From NCBI RefSeq assembly GCF_004217335.1, contig NZ_SHMP01000003.1:930001-994000 (forward strand): 64,000 bases of DNA, in the 5' to 3' direction. Below the pieces are notes generated by a model. The model searched no databases. It had not been told where the DNA came from and saw only the letters and a program-made list of their open reading frames with translations. Position numbers and translations under genes: made by a program. Numbering within the stretch: the first letter of the stretch is position 1; every line of letters starts with the position of its first letter. This document shows, one piece after another, positions 63,430 through 64,000 of this stretch. This DNA comes from Natrinema hispanicum (GTDB taxonomy: Archaea > Halobacteriota > Halobacteria > Halobacteriales > Natrialbaceae).

Positions 63430-64000
63430 CGGTCGGTCAGCAGCCGACGGAGGATGTCACCGTAGGCGGGGCGAGTGATCAATACCCCGATGAAGACGCC
63501 GAGGATGGTGATGATCGCGAACCCGCGGAGGTCGCCGAGGCTCAAGACGGCAAGCGGTGAGAGGGCGACGACGGTCGTCGCCGCGGCGGCTCCGATGACC
63601 CAGAAGGCTTTGCGGAACCGTGACTGGAAGACTCGTTCCGAACTGACGTCGCCTTCGTCCATCACTTCGTCGGCGATGATCACGAGGTCGTCGACCCCGG
63701 TCCCGACGACGGCGATGAACCCGGCGACGTGGGAGAGATCCAGCGGCATGCGTATCAGCGCGGCGAATCCGAGCAAGACGACGACCTCTGCCAGTGCCGT
63801 GACGATCATCGGCAGGGCGACGCGCGTGTCCGTATAGCGGGCGTAGACGACGCCGCTGACGGTGAACACCGAGAGGAGCCCGATCAGCAACGAGTACTGT
63901 TTGAACTGGTCGGCGTGGGCCGCTTCGATCGAGTAGATCTGACTCTCACCGAAGTCGAGCGGTGCGCGCAGGCTGCCGGCTTTCAGATTGACCGAGAGTG
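63426..64000 (-). CDS. secD: Protein translocase subunit SecD, C-terminal part (window edge)
   Basis: The frame is open to the window edge and encodes the last 191 residues. It starts in the periplasmic-side segment VNLKAGSLRAPLDFGESQIY and continues through the last RND-type transmembrane helices. The family region ...VVGTGVDDLVIIADEVMDE and FWVIGAAAATTVVALSPL are visible. SecD with SecF uses the proton gradient to help protein export through SecY. The N-terminal part and any secF partner lie outside the window. Assignment to SecD rather than SecF rests on the VNLKAGSLRAP segment. Confidence 0.82.
   Translation of the reverse strand, partial: LSVNLKAGSLRAPLDFGESQIYSIEAAHADQFKQYSLLIGLLSVFTVSGVVYARYTDTRVALPMIVTALAEVVVLLGFAALIRMPLDLSHVAGFIAVVGTGVDDLVIIADEVMDEGDVSSERVFQSRFRKAFWVIGAAAATTVVALSPLAVLSLGDLRGFAIITILGVFIGVLITRPAYGDILRRLLTDR

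Overview
The window is chromosomal DNA from a haloarchaeon, most likely of the Natrialbales type (Natrinema, Haloterrigena or Natronorubrum-like). This is inferred from the GC-rich, strongly acidic proteins, the RNA polymerase genes split into B''/B' and A'/A'', TATA-like boxes about 27-30 nt before start codons (leaderless mRNAs), archaeal tRNAs (U73 in tRNA-Thr), TFB and EF-2. The genus is not proven by the sequence.

Layout. 1-1226: two tRNA-Asp(GTC) genes with duplicated promoters and decayed 3'-end copies between them. 1227-14904: the RNA polymerase/translation cluster rpoH-rpoB''-rpoB'-rpoA'-rpoA''-nusA, then rpsL-rpsG and fusA. It is interrupted by two antisense genes: an orphan DUF4255 (Pvc16-like, contractile-injection-system family) gene and an HExxH protein. 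15131-28878: serS, a PhoU/TrkA-C protein, a two-gene MgtE transporter, a two-gene CrcB fluoride channel, a CDF transporter, a metallo-beta-lactamase protein, an acyl-CoA ligase, a Na+/H+ antiporter with a TrkA domain, and an aldehyde:ferredoxin oxidoreductase. 29112-30281: an IS630-type insertion sequence sitting at a TA in the centre of a 26-bp palindrome. 30538-42269: thiolase, MFS carrier, tRNA-Leu, ferredoxin, SDR, cyclophilin, an AstE-like hydrolase, a MaoC/CaiB pair, a TrpD2-like protein and a fused AhbA-AhbB siroheme decarboxylase. 42676-48470: a 1027-aa FAD/Fe-S oxidoreductase, a candidate structured RNA, a glutaryl-CoA-dehydrogenase-like enzyme, tRNA-Ile and FxsA. 48621-64000: a DUF255 protein, a TrmB regulator, MptA, a nucleotidyltransferase, RNA polymerase epsilon, NAD kinase, a dead KaiC-type gene, small stress and membrane genes, TFB, tRNA-Gly, NadE, an enoyl-CoA hydratase, tRNA-Thr and the 3' part of secD.

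Much of the window serves gene expression (RNAP core, NusA, epsilon, TFB, S12, S7, EF-2, SerRS and six tRNAs). The rest is acyl-CoA metabolism, ion homeostasis and cofactor synthesis (methanopterin/folate-type pterin, heme, NAD/NADP).

The most unusual non-coding content is two dispersed repeat families and a candidate RNA. The first family is a palindrome of about 80 bp with seven copies; in four it abuts a gene's TGA stop codon, which lies in the shared edge sequence. The second is a promoter-like 'TTTAAGT...GGTCACAA' box with five copies, three of them in a row before the nucleotidyltransferase and one between it and the epsilon gene. The candidate RNA lies at about 45965-46098, minus strand, with three strong stems and its own TATA box. 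There is no CRISPR array, rRNA or prophage.
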